The notes beneath the pieces were generated by a model, which saw only the letters and a program-made list of their open reading frames with translations, was not told where the DNA came from and made no database searches. A stretch of 64,000 nucleotides of DNA from an uncultured bacterium (GTDB lineage Bacteria > Bacillota > Clostridia > Christensenellales > HGM11417), in assembly GCA_905215695.1 (NCBI GenBank), contig CAJMQN010000002.1:1-64000 (forward strand), given 5' to 3'. Of the stretch, positions 7,803 to 16,600 are shown piece by piece. Numbering within the stretch: position 1 is the first letter of the stretch; each line of letters starts with the position of its first letter. The translations under genes were made by a program, and so were the position numbers.

Positions 7803-8114
7803 TCAATTATCTGTTTTTCCATCGTCTTTACCATCCTTTTTGCCGAGCTGCTTAATAATCTGATTAGTACCCGTAGCCGTCAGTCCACTCGCACCGCCGA
7901 TGACGATTGCCACCACAATGTTCGGTGCGGGGATGATGCTCGGCAAAGCGTAAAAACAAATAATACCACACACGATTCCGAGCGCCGTTGCAATAAGCGG
8001 AATACACCGCTTGAACTTTTCGTTCTCTCCGACTGCGTGCTTAATGATGTTAATCACCCAATACACGACCGCAGCAATCGCCGGGACGCTGATTAAATTC
8101 AAATACTGTTCCAT
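7803..8114 (-). CDS. Phage holin
   Basis: This 103-residue protein has three predicted hydrophobic segments (about residues 6-25, 37-57 and 65-83) and a charged hydrophilic C-terminus (KKDGKDDGKTDN), the layout of small phage holins, which form the membrane lesions that trigger lysis. It is the last gene of the late operon, 13 bases after the preceding small membrane protein. No endolysin gene accompanies it. Confidence 0.75.
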   Translation of the reverse strand: MEQYLNLISVPAIAAVVYWVINIIKHAVGENEKFKRCIPLIATALGIVCGIICFYALPSIIPAPNIVVAIVIGGASGLTATGTNQIIKQLGKKDGKDDGKTDN

Positions 8115-8127
8115 TTATCTCCCCTCC

Positions 8128-8424
8128 TTATTTCTTGGAATTTTGTTCGAGCAAATATTCGTAGAGTTCATCCTTAACTTCCGCATAGGCTTTCATCGCC
8201 TCTTTCATCTCGCCGTTGGTTTTCCCGTCACGAATGGCTACCGCATCCGCATACGTCAATTTTCCGACCGCATCTATACTTTTTAGTATCAGCATGTTCT
8301 CTTTGGCTTTTGCTCTGTCTCGCTCTTCATCTACCTTTTGCTTTTTCTTGAAAAATCTTTGCAAGAAAAAGAGCACCATTCCGCTGATGATGCTCGCACA
8401 TATACTCATAATTATTGCTACCAT
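8128..8424 (-). CDS. Small membrane-anchored phage protein of the lysis region
   Basis: This 98-residue protein has one N-terminal membrane helix (about residues 3-22), a basic stop-transfer cluster (RFFKKKQK) and a long charged, probably coiled-coil C-terminal part. The family was not recognised. Its place between the tail fibre genes and the holin suggests an accessory lysis or holin-related role, which is inference only. Confidence 0.6.
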   Translation of the reverse strand: MVAIIMSICASIISGMVLFFLQRFFKKKQKVDEERDRAKAKENMLILKSIDAVGKLTYADAVAIRDGKTNGEMKEAMKAYAEVKDELYEYLLEQNSKK

Positions 8425-8425
8425 A

Positions 8426-8884
8426 TTACTCTATTCCCAACCTATCCTTAACTTCTCTCATTTGCTCCGCTTTTTGAACCGCCTCTGCGTCCAATGTGGC
8501 GATGTCTCTATCAAAGGCTATTTCCAATCTCTTGGATCTTTCATATTGACTTACCTGCATATCGTACCAATCGAACCAAGTGCTTAATTCGGAATAAAGA
8601 ATTTCGTCTTCTTTTTTCTTTAATTCTTCATCCGTATATGGAATGAAAACATAGATGTCCTCCGTTTCTTCGTAGGCATCGCGTCCCGGCACTCCTTTGA
8701 CATCCACCACTTTTTCCACGTCCTTGCCACCGTTTTCGTATTCCTTTACCACTTCATAATGAAATTGTTCCACCACTTCCTTTACTGCCTCATGATAAAT
8801 CGTACGTTCATCGCGCTCAAGGCGTCCTTTTGAAAGGTCATAATCCGATATAATTTGTGTTTTTTCTTTGTTATAAACTTTCAT
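8426..8884 (-). CDS. Conserved phage protein of unknown function
   Basis: This 152-residue soluble acidic protein has no membrane segment. It contains a repetitive charged segment EVVKEYENGGKDVEKVVDVK (about residues 44-63), a conserved-looking YVFIPYTDEELKKKE, and a Trp/Tyr-rich stretch (WFDWYDMQVSQYERSKRL). The start ATG is well supported by AGGAGG. It sits directly after the last tail-fibre gene, a position often used by fibre accessory proteins. I do not recognise the family. Confidence 0.6.
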   Translation of the reverse strand: MKVYNKEKTQIISDYDLSKGRLERDERTIYHEAVKEVVEQFHYEVVKEYENGGKDVEKVVDVKGVPGRDAYEETEDIYVFIPYTDEELKKKEDEILYSELSTWFDWYDMQVSQYERSKRLEIAFDRDIATLDAEAVQKAEQMREVKDRLGIE

Positions 8885-8894
8885 ATTATCCTCC

Positions 8895-9482
8895 TTAAGC
8901 CGTTCTTTTCCACATATACACTGCTAAATACGGAGGCAAATTGTTGTGTTCATTACCGCCACCCGTATTCTCAAGTGCAGCAAGCAACACACCATGCCCA
9001 CCACTACCCGCAGAAGTTTTAAAGCCTGTTGTCTCATTAGAACTGTAATGCACAATGTAGTTCGATCCGTCTTTATATTTATTCGCAAAGTGAGTATGCG
9101 CAGGCATTTCCGTAGTCGTTAATTTATGTGCTTTTTCGCCGCCTGTACTTCCTATGGAATAGTCAGAACCTCCGCCCACGAGGAATCTGTCGTAGAGTCT
9201 TGTCCAAGTTCCTCCGAAGATTGACGCTGGGCTGATATATACCGTGGACATATAAATTGCTCCGACGGGATATGTTTTTTCAAGTAACCCCGTCAAAAGC
9301 GATACCGGGACTTCCGTGACAGGAATCGTAACGTTTCCGCTCCCGTCAAAACTTTTAGCCGTTGCAGTAACTCCCGACAAACCGATTGTCCTTGCGGTTT
9401 TTAGTTTTACCGACGTTTCGGCTTCCAACGGCAAATCGGTAAGAGTGCCGTTGGCATTCTTAATTTTCGGTCTGTAAGCCAT
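8895..9482 (-). CDS. Tail fibre / baseplate tip protein
   Basis: This 195-residue structural protein is of the tail-collar type. The second half has YPVGAIYMST, the FGGTWTRLYDRFLVGGG segment, the MPAHTH motif (about residues 133-138, a metal-binding His pair in related short-tail-fibre tips) and the C-terminal NNLPPYLAVYMWKRT. The first 80 residues are a Thr/Val-rich linker shared in style with the upstream fibre protein. It probably contacts the host surface. Confidence 0.85.
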   Translation of the reverse strand: MAYRPKIKNANGTLTDLPLEAETSVKLKTARTIGLSGVTATAKSFDGSGNVTIPVTEVPVSLLTGLLEKTYPVGAIYMSTVYISPASIFGGTWTRLYDRFLVGGGSDYSIGSTGGEKAHKLTTTEMPAHTHFANKYKDGSNYIVHYSSNETTGFKTSAGSGGHGVLLAALENTGGGNEHNNLPPYLAVYMWKRTA

Positions 9483-9495
9483 TCACGATACCCCC

Positions 9496-10605
9496 TTATA
9501 CTACCTTAAAGAAAAGTCCGCCCGTTGCAAGAGACGCACTCGGAGTGGTCTGACCGCTCGTTCCGATTTCAATCATCTGTCCACCTGCGACAGCAATGCC
9601 TTTGGCATTGACCTGAACGGCAGAATAAGTGCCTGCGGCTACACCGCTATCACCCAAAGTGACTGCTATCGTCTTATCGGCAGAGCCGTCCACGCTCTGA
9701 CTTCCCGATCCGTTGATAGCAGTCGAGCCGTCTTTCTTGACACCCGAATTGACGCTTACACCGAGTGTTCTCGCCGTAGTCCACTTACCTGCCGAAGTCG
9801 CACTTGTTGCCGTATCTGCCTTGGTTGCATTATCCGCTTTCGTCGCTGAGCCAACTTTGGTTGCTCCGTTCTTGATGTTAGCAATCTCTGTGACATTGGT
9901 ATTTGCCTGACTCTTCGCCGCATCCGCAGTCGTTTTTACTTCGCCAATAGCACCGACTACTGTCTTTGCCGTGGTTGCAAGCGTGTTGTCCGTCTTCGTC
10001 TGATAGGCGGCAAGGTCAACTTTTTGTGTTTCGAGTGCGCTGATTTCAAAGTACCCGTAAGTACCCGTGTTGTTATCGAGAACCTTGCTTACCCAGTAGT
10101 CGGGCGTCTCCAAAGCCTTGATAAAGATGTTATCGCCCACTTTGTAGTCGGTTTTAGTAGCCGCTTTCAATGCGGTTGTCATCGCAGCCATGGTATCGAA
10201 CGAAACCGCTTTTGCTCTACCTTCCGCAAGCGAATACGCACTGTTTGCTTTGTTCTGCGCATTAGTTACGGCGGTACGAATATCCGAGTGCGCCGTTCCG
10301 GACGTATTGTGAGCGTTCACCGCTCCGCTCGGTTCAGCGCCGATGTTGGCTGGAGTAAGGTTGACATCGCCTTTTCTGTAAGTTGTTTCCTTATCGCCCT
10401 TTAACCCGGTTACGATACCGCCACTCTCAATGTTTTTGACTTGCTCGTAGACCTTATCGATTGCACCTTGTACGTTCTCCGCCGCAATACCCGACGTTGT
10501 ACCTTTATACTTAACTACTTCCGCTTCCGTTTCGGGATGGATAAGTACGGTATCTTCTGCGCTGACCTTTTGAATAATCTGGAACTTGTTTGTAGTTTGA
10601 GCCAT
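9496..10605 (-). CDS. Tail fibre protein
   Basis: This 369-residue fibrous protein is rich in Ala, Thr, Asn and Lys, with long alanine-rich coiled-coil stretches and a low-complexity ATKADNATKADTATSATSAG segment (about residues 260-280), typical of trimeric tail fibres. The frame opens further upstream, but the ATG at 10605 (MAQTTNK) has AGGAGG-like GGAGG seven bases before it, inside the last codons of the preceding gene. No reverse transcriptase or template repeat is nearby, so there is no sign of a diversity-generating retroelement. Confidence 0.8.
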   Translation of the reverse strand: MAQTTNKFQIIQKVSAEDTVLIHPETEAEVVKYKGTTSGIAAENVQGAIDKVYEQVKNIESGGIVTGLKGDKETTYRKGDVNLTPANIGAEPSGAVNAHNTSGTAHSDIRTAVTNAQNKANSAYSLAEGRAKAVSFDTMAAMTTALKAATKTDYKVGDNIFIKALETPDYWVSKVLDNNTGTYGYFEISALETQKVDLAAYQTKTDNTLATTAKTVVGAIGEVKTTADAAKSQANTNVTEIANIKNGATKVGSATKADNATKADTATSATSAGKWTTARTLGVSVNSGVKKDGSTAINGSGSQSVDGSADKTIAVTLGDSGVAAGTYSAVQVNAKGIAVAGGQMIEIGTSGQTTPSASLATGGLFFKVV

Positions 10606-10606
10606 G

Positions 10607-10960
10607 TTATTTATCCTCCATTTTCTTGAATACAAAATCGCCGTCCGGGATATCTTCGGTTATCTTGTCAACCGCCTGCAGTTTCCCTTTGACGAGTTCG
10701 CCAAGTTTTATTTTATTCGTCTCGCCGTTTTCTCCCACGACAAGAATAAAGGAGTCGCGTTTATCGACTCCCAGCTTAATTTCTTCATATTCCGTTACGT
10801 TGTTTGACAATAGGTTTAAGTCGCTTGCCGTCATTTTTCCGTCAAGCGGTTTCCCGTTGATGGACGGCTTGTTTTTTAACCGATTGTAGTTGTAGGTTAC
10901 GGTAATACCGGGCGTAACTTTTATATGTTCCAGATTACCGTAGTAGTTTTTATCCGCCAT
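10607..10960 (-). CDS. Phage tail-associated protein of unknown function
   Basis: This 117-residue protein begins MADKNYYGNLEHIKVTPG and contains the fibre-type phrase RLKNKPSINGKPLDGKMTASDLNLL, a connector motif common in Firmicutes tail and baseplate proteins. Its stop overlaps the ribosome binding site of the fibre gene. It probably links the baseplate to the fibres. Confidence 0.65.
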   Translation of the reverse strand: MADKNYYGNLEHIKVTPGITVTYNYNRLKNKPSINGKPLDGKMTASDLNLLSNNVTEYEEIKLGVDKRDSFILVVGENGETNKIKLGELVKGKLQAVDKITEDIPDGDFVFKKMEDK

Positions 10961-11240
10961 TTTCCACCCTCTCCAAAACTTCTAATTTTTGACGATGCAC
11001 GAGCGTTACCTCTTGCTCGTCTATTAAGGTGGCGATGATGTCGTATTTCAAAAAACCTGTTTTGAAGTCCTTTGTCACTTCACCCGGTATTCGAATGCGG
11101 AATTCATCCTCTTCTCTATCCGCCTCTTCTTCGATTCCAAGTTCTTTGCATGCGAACACCACCTTTTCTATGAGTTCCGTAGCAACGTTCTCAAACGATA
11201 ACCCGAACTCAAAGACATCGCCTTTGACTACTTTCAGCAT
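10950..11240 (-). CDS. Small phage baseplate-region protein
   Basis: This 96-residue acidic protein has alternating beta-strand-like segments (GDVFEFGLSFENV, EDEFRIRIPGEVT, LVHRQKLEVLERV). It overlaps the next gene by 11 bases. The pattern resembles small baseplate or neck proteins that pair with the fibre connector. The family was not identified with certainty. Confidence 0.6.
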   Translation of the reverse strand: MLKVVKGDVFEFGLSFENVATELIEKVVFACKELGIEEEADREEDEFRIRIPGEVTKDFKTGFLKYDIIATLIDEQEVTLVHRQKLEVLERVENGG

Positions 11241-11241
11241 C

Positions 11242-11421
11242 CTATTGCTCTACGAAAACGATAGAGGAGATCGTTGTCGTAGTTCCGCTTTTTGTTTTCT
11301 TTTCTACCTTGCAAGAAATCTCTTTCAAGTGTTTTTCGTTTTCCGCAAGTGTATTGAAGATATCCGGCGTTACTTGGTCTTCCGCTTTGTAATCGCTCTT
11401 TGGCTCTTTCCAATTTGCCAT
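11242..11421 (-). CDS. 59-residue phage tail-region protein
   Basis: Start ATG at 11421, stop TAG at 11242-11244. The protein begins MANWKEPKSDYKAEDQVTP and ends SGTTTTISSIVFVEQ. AAGGAGGG lies 8 bases upstream. A second ATG four bases further upstream opens a different frame encoding a very basic, Arg-rich 63-residue product that looks like a shadow. The composition chosen here (acidic N-terminal half, beta-prone C-terminus) is typical of phage tail proteins, and the gene fills the gap between its two neighbours almost exactly. Confidence 0.7.
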   Translation of the reverse strand: MANWKEPKSDYKAEDQVTPDIFNTLAENEKHLKEISCKVEKKTKSGTTTTISSIVFVEQ

Positions 11422-11432
11422 TCATACCCTCC

Positions 11433-13208
11433 TTATATCGTTCTTCCGCGCGTCTCTTGTTTCAATCCGCCGTCAAACGTAAACTTGTTGTACTCGCACA
11501 CGAGTTCTTGACTGTCTCCGAACCTATCCGCCGACTCGTACTTTTCACCGAGATTGAGTTTCGGGTTTCCTCGCCAAGTCGTAGTTATGACACCTTCTCC
11601 TGCGTGCATCCTTTCAAGCAAAATTCTTGCGATATACTCCGCCTGTGCATGGTTTTGTACAAGATCGCTTGACGGGTGCGAATACTCGGTCACTCCGTTG
11701 TTTCTAACACTGTCATCGTCTTGCATCGTCAAAGACTTGGTCGTTATCTCGATTGCCTTGCCCGTAACCGTCAGCACCGCCTTTTGCTTTTGTGCCGTTT
11801 TGTTCTTTGCCACGACCGAGCAAGCATTGACACCGCCTTGGAAGTCGGTCAATAGCACGTTTAAGTTATCCGTTTCCATTGCAGGGTACGCAACTTCGGT
11901 ATTATAATCGAGCGTCAATTCAAGCGATGCGTTCGGCTCTATATTGAGTTCAACCGATACTGCTTCGACCGTATCGTTCGACAAGGATACGTCACAGTAT
12001 TCCACAGAAATACGGTTCGCAAACTCGGTCAGAGAAACACTCGATGAGTACGAAAACATATTGCTTTTATCTATCCTTATCGCCGTTGTTGTCTTCGGCT
12101 CTTTCTCCGAGCGAACATTGATTTTATCTTCTCGGTCTATAAACACTTTGCATAGTCCCGCATTGGCGATTTCCTGCAATGCGTCCCAAGCCGTTCCCTT
12201 TGGCAGGAATGCCATCGGCACAACCACCGATTGCAAGTCTTTTGAGATGACGATAGTGTCCGCCGTTTCCCCTATTTTCAAGAGAATGTCGGTGGCTATA
12301 TCGTACAGCGACGCATTCTCCGTCAGCGGAAAGCCGACATAGGTCTTTTTCTGCAGCCGCATTAGTCTGTCCACCGCACTACACTTTACCCATTGCGAAT
12401 CTTGGTTTATCTGCCACTCGTCCGAATAGAATGTGCCGAGCGGTTGGTATTTTACTTCCCCGTCCGTTTCTATGCCTATGCTCGGTAACAGTTTGCGGTC
12501 GAGTATCATGAGCGAACGGAGATATCCTTTATCGAACTTTCTGTCCTTATTAAAGATGTTGACAGTCATCGTGTCGGATACTATGTTGTAGTTTCCGTCC
12601 GCCGCACCCATCTCTTCGGACACTTCGAACATTTCAATGGCATCGCCCTCGTACCGCTCCATCATTCGGTCGTAGAACTTCAATATTTTCGCACAGGCAT
12701 TCGGCTTGCTCCACTTTGTTATCGTCAGCCTGATGGATGTAATGTCTTCAAGCTGCGGAGTCAATCGAACCTGTATCTGATTATTGACGGTCACACTATC
12801 CGAGTGAACAATCTTCCCGTCTCGTTTGTACTGCAAAATGAAGTCGACCGGGTATTCATTCCGCTTTTCATCGCCCAATACCACCCAAGATATTATCGGA
12901 CGCTTGACAAACGATATCTCGATCCACGGCGCATTCGCAAGCACACCATTACTACCCGACAACGAACCGCTCCACCAACCGAGAACGACCGAATCGTCCA
13001 TCATCTGAAAGGAGCCGTCCATTGTCGCATTGCCGTCCATCGTACAGCCTTTGACTGTCGGCACAAGGTATGCGCCGAACACTTCGTCCGGGTGGCTGAT
13101 AGCCGAATTACCGCTTTCCGTTGTTTGAATGTCCTTACTGATTTCAGTATCCGAGTAGATAACGTCCACTCTGCCGAGTATTTTTCGTGGATTATCCGTA
13201 TATTCCAT
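11433..13208 (-). CDS. Phage tail / baseplate protein
   Basis: This 591-residue structural protein lies between the distal-tail-type gene and the fibres, where the tail-associated hub or lysin protein of siphoviruses sits. It is beta-rich (repeated VTVN, IRLTIT, LELTLDY). The N-terminal DVIYSDTEI leads into a region with MDGNATMDGSFQMMDDS (about residues 57-73), and the C-terminus resembles receptor-binding hub proteins (HPSSDLVQNHAQAEYIARILLERM). No peptidase or glycosidase motif was seen, so it cannot stand in for the missing endolysin on present evidence. Confidence 0.75.
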   Translation of the reverse strand: MEYTDNPRKILGRVDVIYSDTEISKDIQTTESGNSAISHPDEVFGAYLVPTVKGCTMDGNATMDGSFQMMDDSVVLGWWSGSLSGSNGVLANAPWIEISFVKRPIISWVVLGDEKRNEYPVDFILQYKRDGKIVHSDSVTVNNQIQVRLTPQLEDITSIRLTITKWSKPNACAKILKFYDRMMERYEGDAIEMFEVSEEMGAADGNYNIVSDTMTVNIFNKDRKFDKGYLRSLMILDRKLLPSIGIETDGEVKYQPLGTFYSDEWQINQDSQWVKCSAVDRLMRLQKKTYVGFPLTENASLYDIATDILLKIGETADTIVISKDLQSVVVPMAFLPKGTAWDALQEIANAGLCKVFIDREDKINVRSEKEPKTTTAIRIDKSNMFSYSSSVSLTEFANRISVEYCDVSLSNDTVEAVSVELNIEPNASLELTLDYNTEVAYPAMETDNLNVLLTDFQGGVNACSVVAKNKTAQKQKAVLTVTGKAIEITTKSLTMQDDDSVRNNGVTEYSHPSSDLVQNHAQAEYIARILLERMHAGEGVITTTWRGNPKLNLGEKYESADRFGDSQELVCEYNKFTFDGGLKQETRGRTI

Positions 13209-13211
13209 AGG

Positions 13212-13571
13212 TTATCTCTCCACAAAAGCAACGTTGACGCTTGCCCACATTATCTTGCCTTTTACCCAATCGTATCGTGGCTGACAGGACAAGTCCTGCG
13301 GACGAGCGGTCATCGACGTCAACTTCCCCGTTTCGGGATCGTTGTAGTCTATCGTCACGAACGAGCCGCTTTTCGTTTCGGCAGTCAAGAGTCCCATATC
13401 TTCTTTCGAGAGATATTTCCACGCGACTTCGACCTTTCTCTTTCTCCCTATAACGTCCACGACCATTGTGCCGTCCATCGTTCTTTCCGATTTATCCAAC
13501 ACTTCGGTCGTGCAAGTGAGTTCGGTCGGCGCTTTTATCGTCTTACTGTTTATCTTAAAAAATACCGCCAT
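13212..13571 (-). CDS. Small tail protein (DUF6711-like)
   Basis: This 119-residue protein has the pattern INSKTIKAPTELTCTTEVLDKSERTMDGTMVVDVIGRKRKVEVAW. An INGV...P...D..RT.DGTM...VG.KRK.. arrangement of this kind is found in small proteins after the tape measure of Firmicutes siphoviruses. It probably forms part of the distal tail. It starts 1 base after the tape-measure stop codon. Confidence 0.65.
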   Translation of the reverse strand: MAVFFKINSKTIKAPTELTCTTEVLDKSERTMDGTMVVDVIGRKRKVEVAWKYLSKEDMGLLTAETKSGSFVTIDYNDPETGKLTSMTARPQDLSCQPRYDWVKGKIMWASVNVAFVER

Positions 13572-13572
13572 C

Positions 13573-16263
13573 TTACACCTCCCTTAATGCAATGCCGTTT
13601 CGCTTGTATTCTTTATTCAGTCTCGGCATAATAAGCCTTGCGAACTGCTGTCCGTCAATCTCCAAAACGATGTCTTTTTGCTCTTTTCCACCGTTATTGC
13701 CGATTGCCGCTATCCCTTGGAGCATTCCATTGACCATATCTCCATAGGGACTGCTTCCGCTACCGACTACCGCGCGATTTGCCGATGCGGTGATGTTCAG
13801 CGAAGACGCGACCTGTGCCGCCGCTTGCTGCAACATAGGCATATTGTCGTACATTCCGTCCGCCATCATATCCATTAGGTTCGGTATCCACTCGTCTGCC
13901 GTATGTCCCGGACCTTTCTTTGTCGGCGAGCCGAAACCGAGAAAGTCTTTTATCGACTGTCCGACTGATTTTACTCCGTCTACGACTTTACTCCATGCTT
14001 TCTTTATGCCGTCACCGATATTTTGTATCAGGTTCTTACCCCAGTTGAATGCCTCTTTGAAAAGGTTCGAGAAGTAATCGCCGATGCTTGAAAACAAGCC
14101 CGTTATCTTATCCCAAATCCAACCGCATACCGAGCATATACCATTCCAAATATTCGTGAAAAAGCCGCTGATACCCGTCCAAATATTGCGAAAGATATCC
14201 AGCACATTTACACCGATACCTTGAAAGAAGTCTACGAACCCTTGTCCAAAGCCTTTGATAAACTCCCAAATACCGAGAAAGATGTTCTTAATAGCGCTCC
14301 AAATACTCGTAGCAATGTTCTGCATATGTGTCCACGCATCCGACCAATCGCCTTTGAGTATCGCGCACACGAACTTGATTACTTCGATGATAGCGTTCGC
14401 CACATCCAAGACAGCGCTCAAAAATGGTCCGAGCGCGGCGATGATTCCGTTGACCACTCCGACTACCACTCCGTACAGCACTTCGATTACTTTGCCTATT
14501 AACTCAAACACGGGCTTTAGGAGTTGATATAGTTCAACTATGGTATCCCAAAGCGATGCAAAGAGTGCCTTTATCTTCTCCCATAGCGGTTCGACATAGT
14601 TTAGGAATTTCAGCACCGCATTGCTTATAACGTCAAACGCACTTTTTATAATCGTCCAAAGACGGGTGAAAACGTCCGAGACGACTTTGAGTATCTGCTT
14701 GCCGTACTTCTGCCAAAAGGTCTTGATTCCATTGACTGTATCAAGTACGGTTTTCTTTACGAGCGGCCATACTTTCTTGGCTATGGCAAGCACTTTCGAA
14801 AAGACCTCTTTCACGCATTTCCAAACCGTTTTCAAGGCTTGCACGACTGCCGCTTTGATGCGTTCTCCGTTCTCGTCCCACCACGCTTTTATAGCGTTGG
14901 CTACGCTTATAATGACAGACTTAATCTTCTCCCATATGCGGATTACGGCATTACGGAAGTCTTCGTTCGTCTTCCATAGGTACACGAGCAAAGCGACTAC
15001 CGCCGCTATTGCTAAACCGATGAGCCCCGCTTTCGTGAATAGGACTTTTGCCACCTTAATGATTGTGCCGAGACTGCCGACAAGTTTCCCTATTACGATA
15101 AGCAATGGTCCGATTGCCGCCGCAAGCAGTGCTATGACTACAATTTGTTTTCGCGTTCCCATCGACAGACCCATAATCTTTGCCGTCAGTGGGGAGATAT
15201 ACTTCGTTATAAACTGTCGAATGAGCGGAATCAGCACGTCTCCGAACGAGATTGCTATCTCTTCAAGCTCGGATTTCAGGATCTTCCATTGTCCTTGCAA
15301 AGTATCGAGCTGTGTTGCCGCCATGTCGGTCGCTTTGTTCGTTCCCGTAATGGCTTTGGTCATTCCCCTTACGGCATCACCGCCCGCCGACATCAAGGCA
15401 AGCATACCCGGACCGCCTCTTGCGCCGAAAATCTCCATTGCTTGCGCGGTGTCCAACCCAGCGTCTCGTAATCTATCAAGAATTGATGCGAAATCGTTGG
15501 TTGCCGGGTTTACGTCTTCTACGGCTATGCCGAGTTCTTCAAAGATTCCGAGTGCCGCCGTTGACGGGTTCATAAGAGATACAAATGCTTGTCGAAGCGA
15601 AGTTCCTGCCGTACTTCCGTCATAGCCTGCATCGTATAACACGGACAGTGCGCCGACCGTTTCTTCTATCGTATAGCCAAGGCTGTTTGCCACAGGACCG
15701 ACATATCCCATTGAGTTTGCGAGTTTATCCATCGATGCCATAGAGTCACCGATTGCCGCCGCAAACACATTGGTCACTCGCTCCGCTTGGTTTGCTTCCA
15801 AGCCGAACTGGTTTAAGGTCGAAATAACAGTTTCGGTTGTGAATGCCAAGTCGCTCTGCGTTGCCGATGCAAGGTTAAGTGTCGCTTCGATAGAGTCCGC
15901 CATCTGGTCTACCTTGTAACCTGCCGACGCCATATAATACAAAGCGTCCGCCGCGTCCGATGCCGAGAAAACCGTCTTCGCGCCCATTTCACGGGCGATT
16001 GATGTCATTCTTGCGAGTTCTTCGCTTGTAGCGCCTGCGACAGATGCCGCGTTTGCCATCGACTGCTCGAACTGTTGCGACACCATGACCGACTTCGTTC
16101 CGAGTGCCACAAGCGGAGCCGTAATGGTTGCCGAGAGTTTCGTTCCCGCTTTCGTCAGGCTTGCTGACACCTTTTGTATCTTCTTTTGGGCATTATCTAA
16201 CCCTTTCGAGAGCGAGGATATGTCCGCCGCTATCTTTACCACAAGGTTTCTTATAACCGCCAA
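13573..16263 (-). CDS. Tail tape measure protein
   Basis: This 896-residue protein sets tail length. The first 60 residues have the IAADISSLSKGLDNAQKKIQKV heptad pattern of the family, followed by the TP901-type core (QFEQSMANAASVAGATSEELARM, ...YMASAGYKVDQMADSI). A strongly hydrophobic region is at about 370-430, and Trp-rich helical repeats (WEKIKALFASLWDTI, IWSAIKNIFLGIWEFI) fill the second half. By the usual 1.5 angstrom per residue rule, a tail of about 130 nm is expected. The probable start is TTG at 16263 behind GGTGAGG. Confidence 0.92.
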   Translation of the reverse strand: MAVIRNLVVKIAADISSLSKGLDNAQKKIQKVSASLTKAGTKLSATITAPLVALGTKSVMVSQQFEQSMANAASVAGATSEELARMTSIAREMGAKTVFSASDAADALYYMASAGYKVDQMADSIEATLNLASATQSDLAFTTETVISTLNQFGLEANQAERVTNVFAAAIGDSMASMDKLANSMGYVGPVANSLGYTIEETVGALSVLYDAGYDGSTAGTSLRQAFVSLMNPSTAALGIFEELGIAVEDVNPATNDFASILDRLRDAGLDTAQAMEIFGARGGPGMLALMSAGGDAVRGMTKAITGTNKATDMAATQLDTLQGQWKILKSELEEIAISFGDVLIPLIRQFITKYISPLTAKIMGLSMGTRKQIVVIALLAAAIGPLLIVIGKLVGSLGTIIKVAKVLFTKAGLIGLAIAAVVALLVYLWKTNEDFRNAVIRIWEKIKSVIISVANAIKAWWDENGERIKAAVVQALKTVWKCVKEVFSKVLAIAKKVWPLVKKTVLDTVNGIKTFWQKYGKQILKVVSDVFTRLWTIIKSAFDVISNAVLKFLNYVEPLWEKIKALFASLWDTIVELYQLLKPVFELIGKVIEVLYGVVVGVVNGIIAALGPFLSAVLDVANAIIEVIKFVCAILKGDWSDAWTHMQNIATSIWSAIKNIFLGIWEFIKGFGQGFVDFFQGIGVNVLDIFRNIWTGISGFFTNIWNGICSVCGWIWDKITGLFSSIGDYFSNLFKEAFNWGKNLIQNIGDGIKKAWSKVVDGVKSVGQSIKDFLGFGSPTKKGPGHTADEWIPNLMDMMADGMYDNMPMLQQAAAQVASSLNITASANRAVVGSGSSPYGDMVNGMLQGIAAIGNNGGKEQKDIVLEIDGQQFARLIMPRLNKEYKRNGIALREV

Positions 16264-16277
16264 CTGTCCTCACCCCC

Positions 16278-16600
16278 CTATTTGATGATTATTCCTTGCT
16301 CTGCCGCCATTGCTTTGAGTACGGCATCACCCGCCGAGTTTGTTTTCTTCGGTTTCTTCCTTACGTCTTTCAGTATCTTTGAAAGAATCGGCAACTTCTT
16401 TTGCCTTGCAAAGGCTTCCGTATGCCACGCAAGAGTGATGTTATCCTCGAACAGTCGAATTTCCCGCTCTCGCTTTTGCTTTGCAAGCAGCATTACTTCA
16501 TACGGAGTGTAATTGCCGATCTGTATGGGGTCTATGTCAAAGAACACGACTGCCTTTTCGCAAAACTCGGAAAGGTCAAAAGCAGTCTCACTTATTCCCC
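16278..16600 (-). CDS. Tail assembly chaperone, frameshifted extension (GT-type)
   Basis: This reading frame, in -1 relative to the upstream chaperone gene, has no good start codon or ribosome binding site of its own. It is open from the stop region of the upstream gene and reads ISETAFDLSEFCEKAVVFF, then the typical YTPYEVMLLAKQKRERE and LAWHTEAFARQKKLP segments of GT-type chaperones. It is most likely made as a fusion to the upstream 100-residue protein through a -1 shift at 16595-16601. GT products help load the tape measure during tail assembly. A GTG at 16547 could also start a short form, but nothing supports it. Confidence 0.8.

Noticed and set aside
8895..10605. Diversity-generating retroelement at the tail fibre genes
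   Set aside because: No reverse transcriptase gene and no template/variable repeat pair seen next to the fibre C-termini.
11234..11425. 63-residue Arg/Lys-rich ORF starting 4 bases before the 59-residue gene
   Set aside because: Composition is that of a shadow frame, and the neighbouring frame from 11421 gives a more phage-like protein with better spacing to AAGGAGGG.
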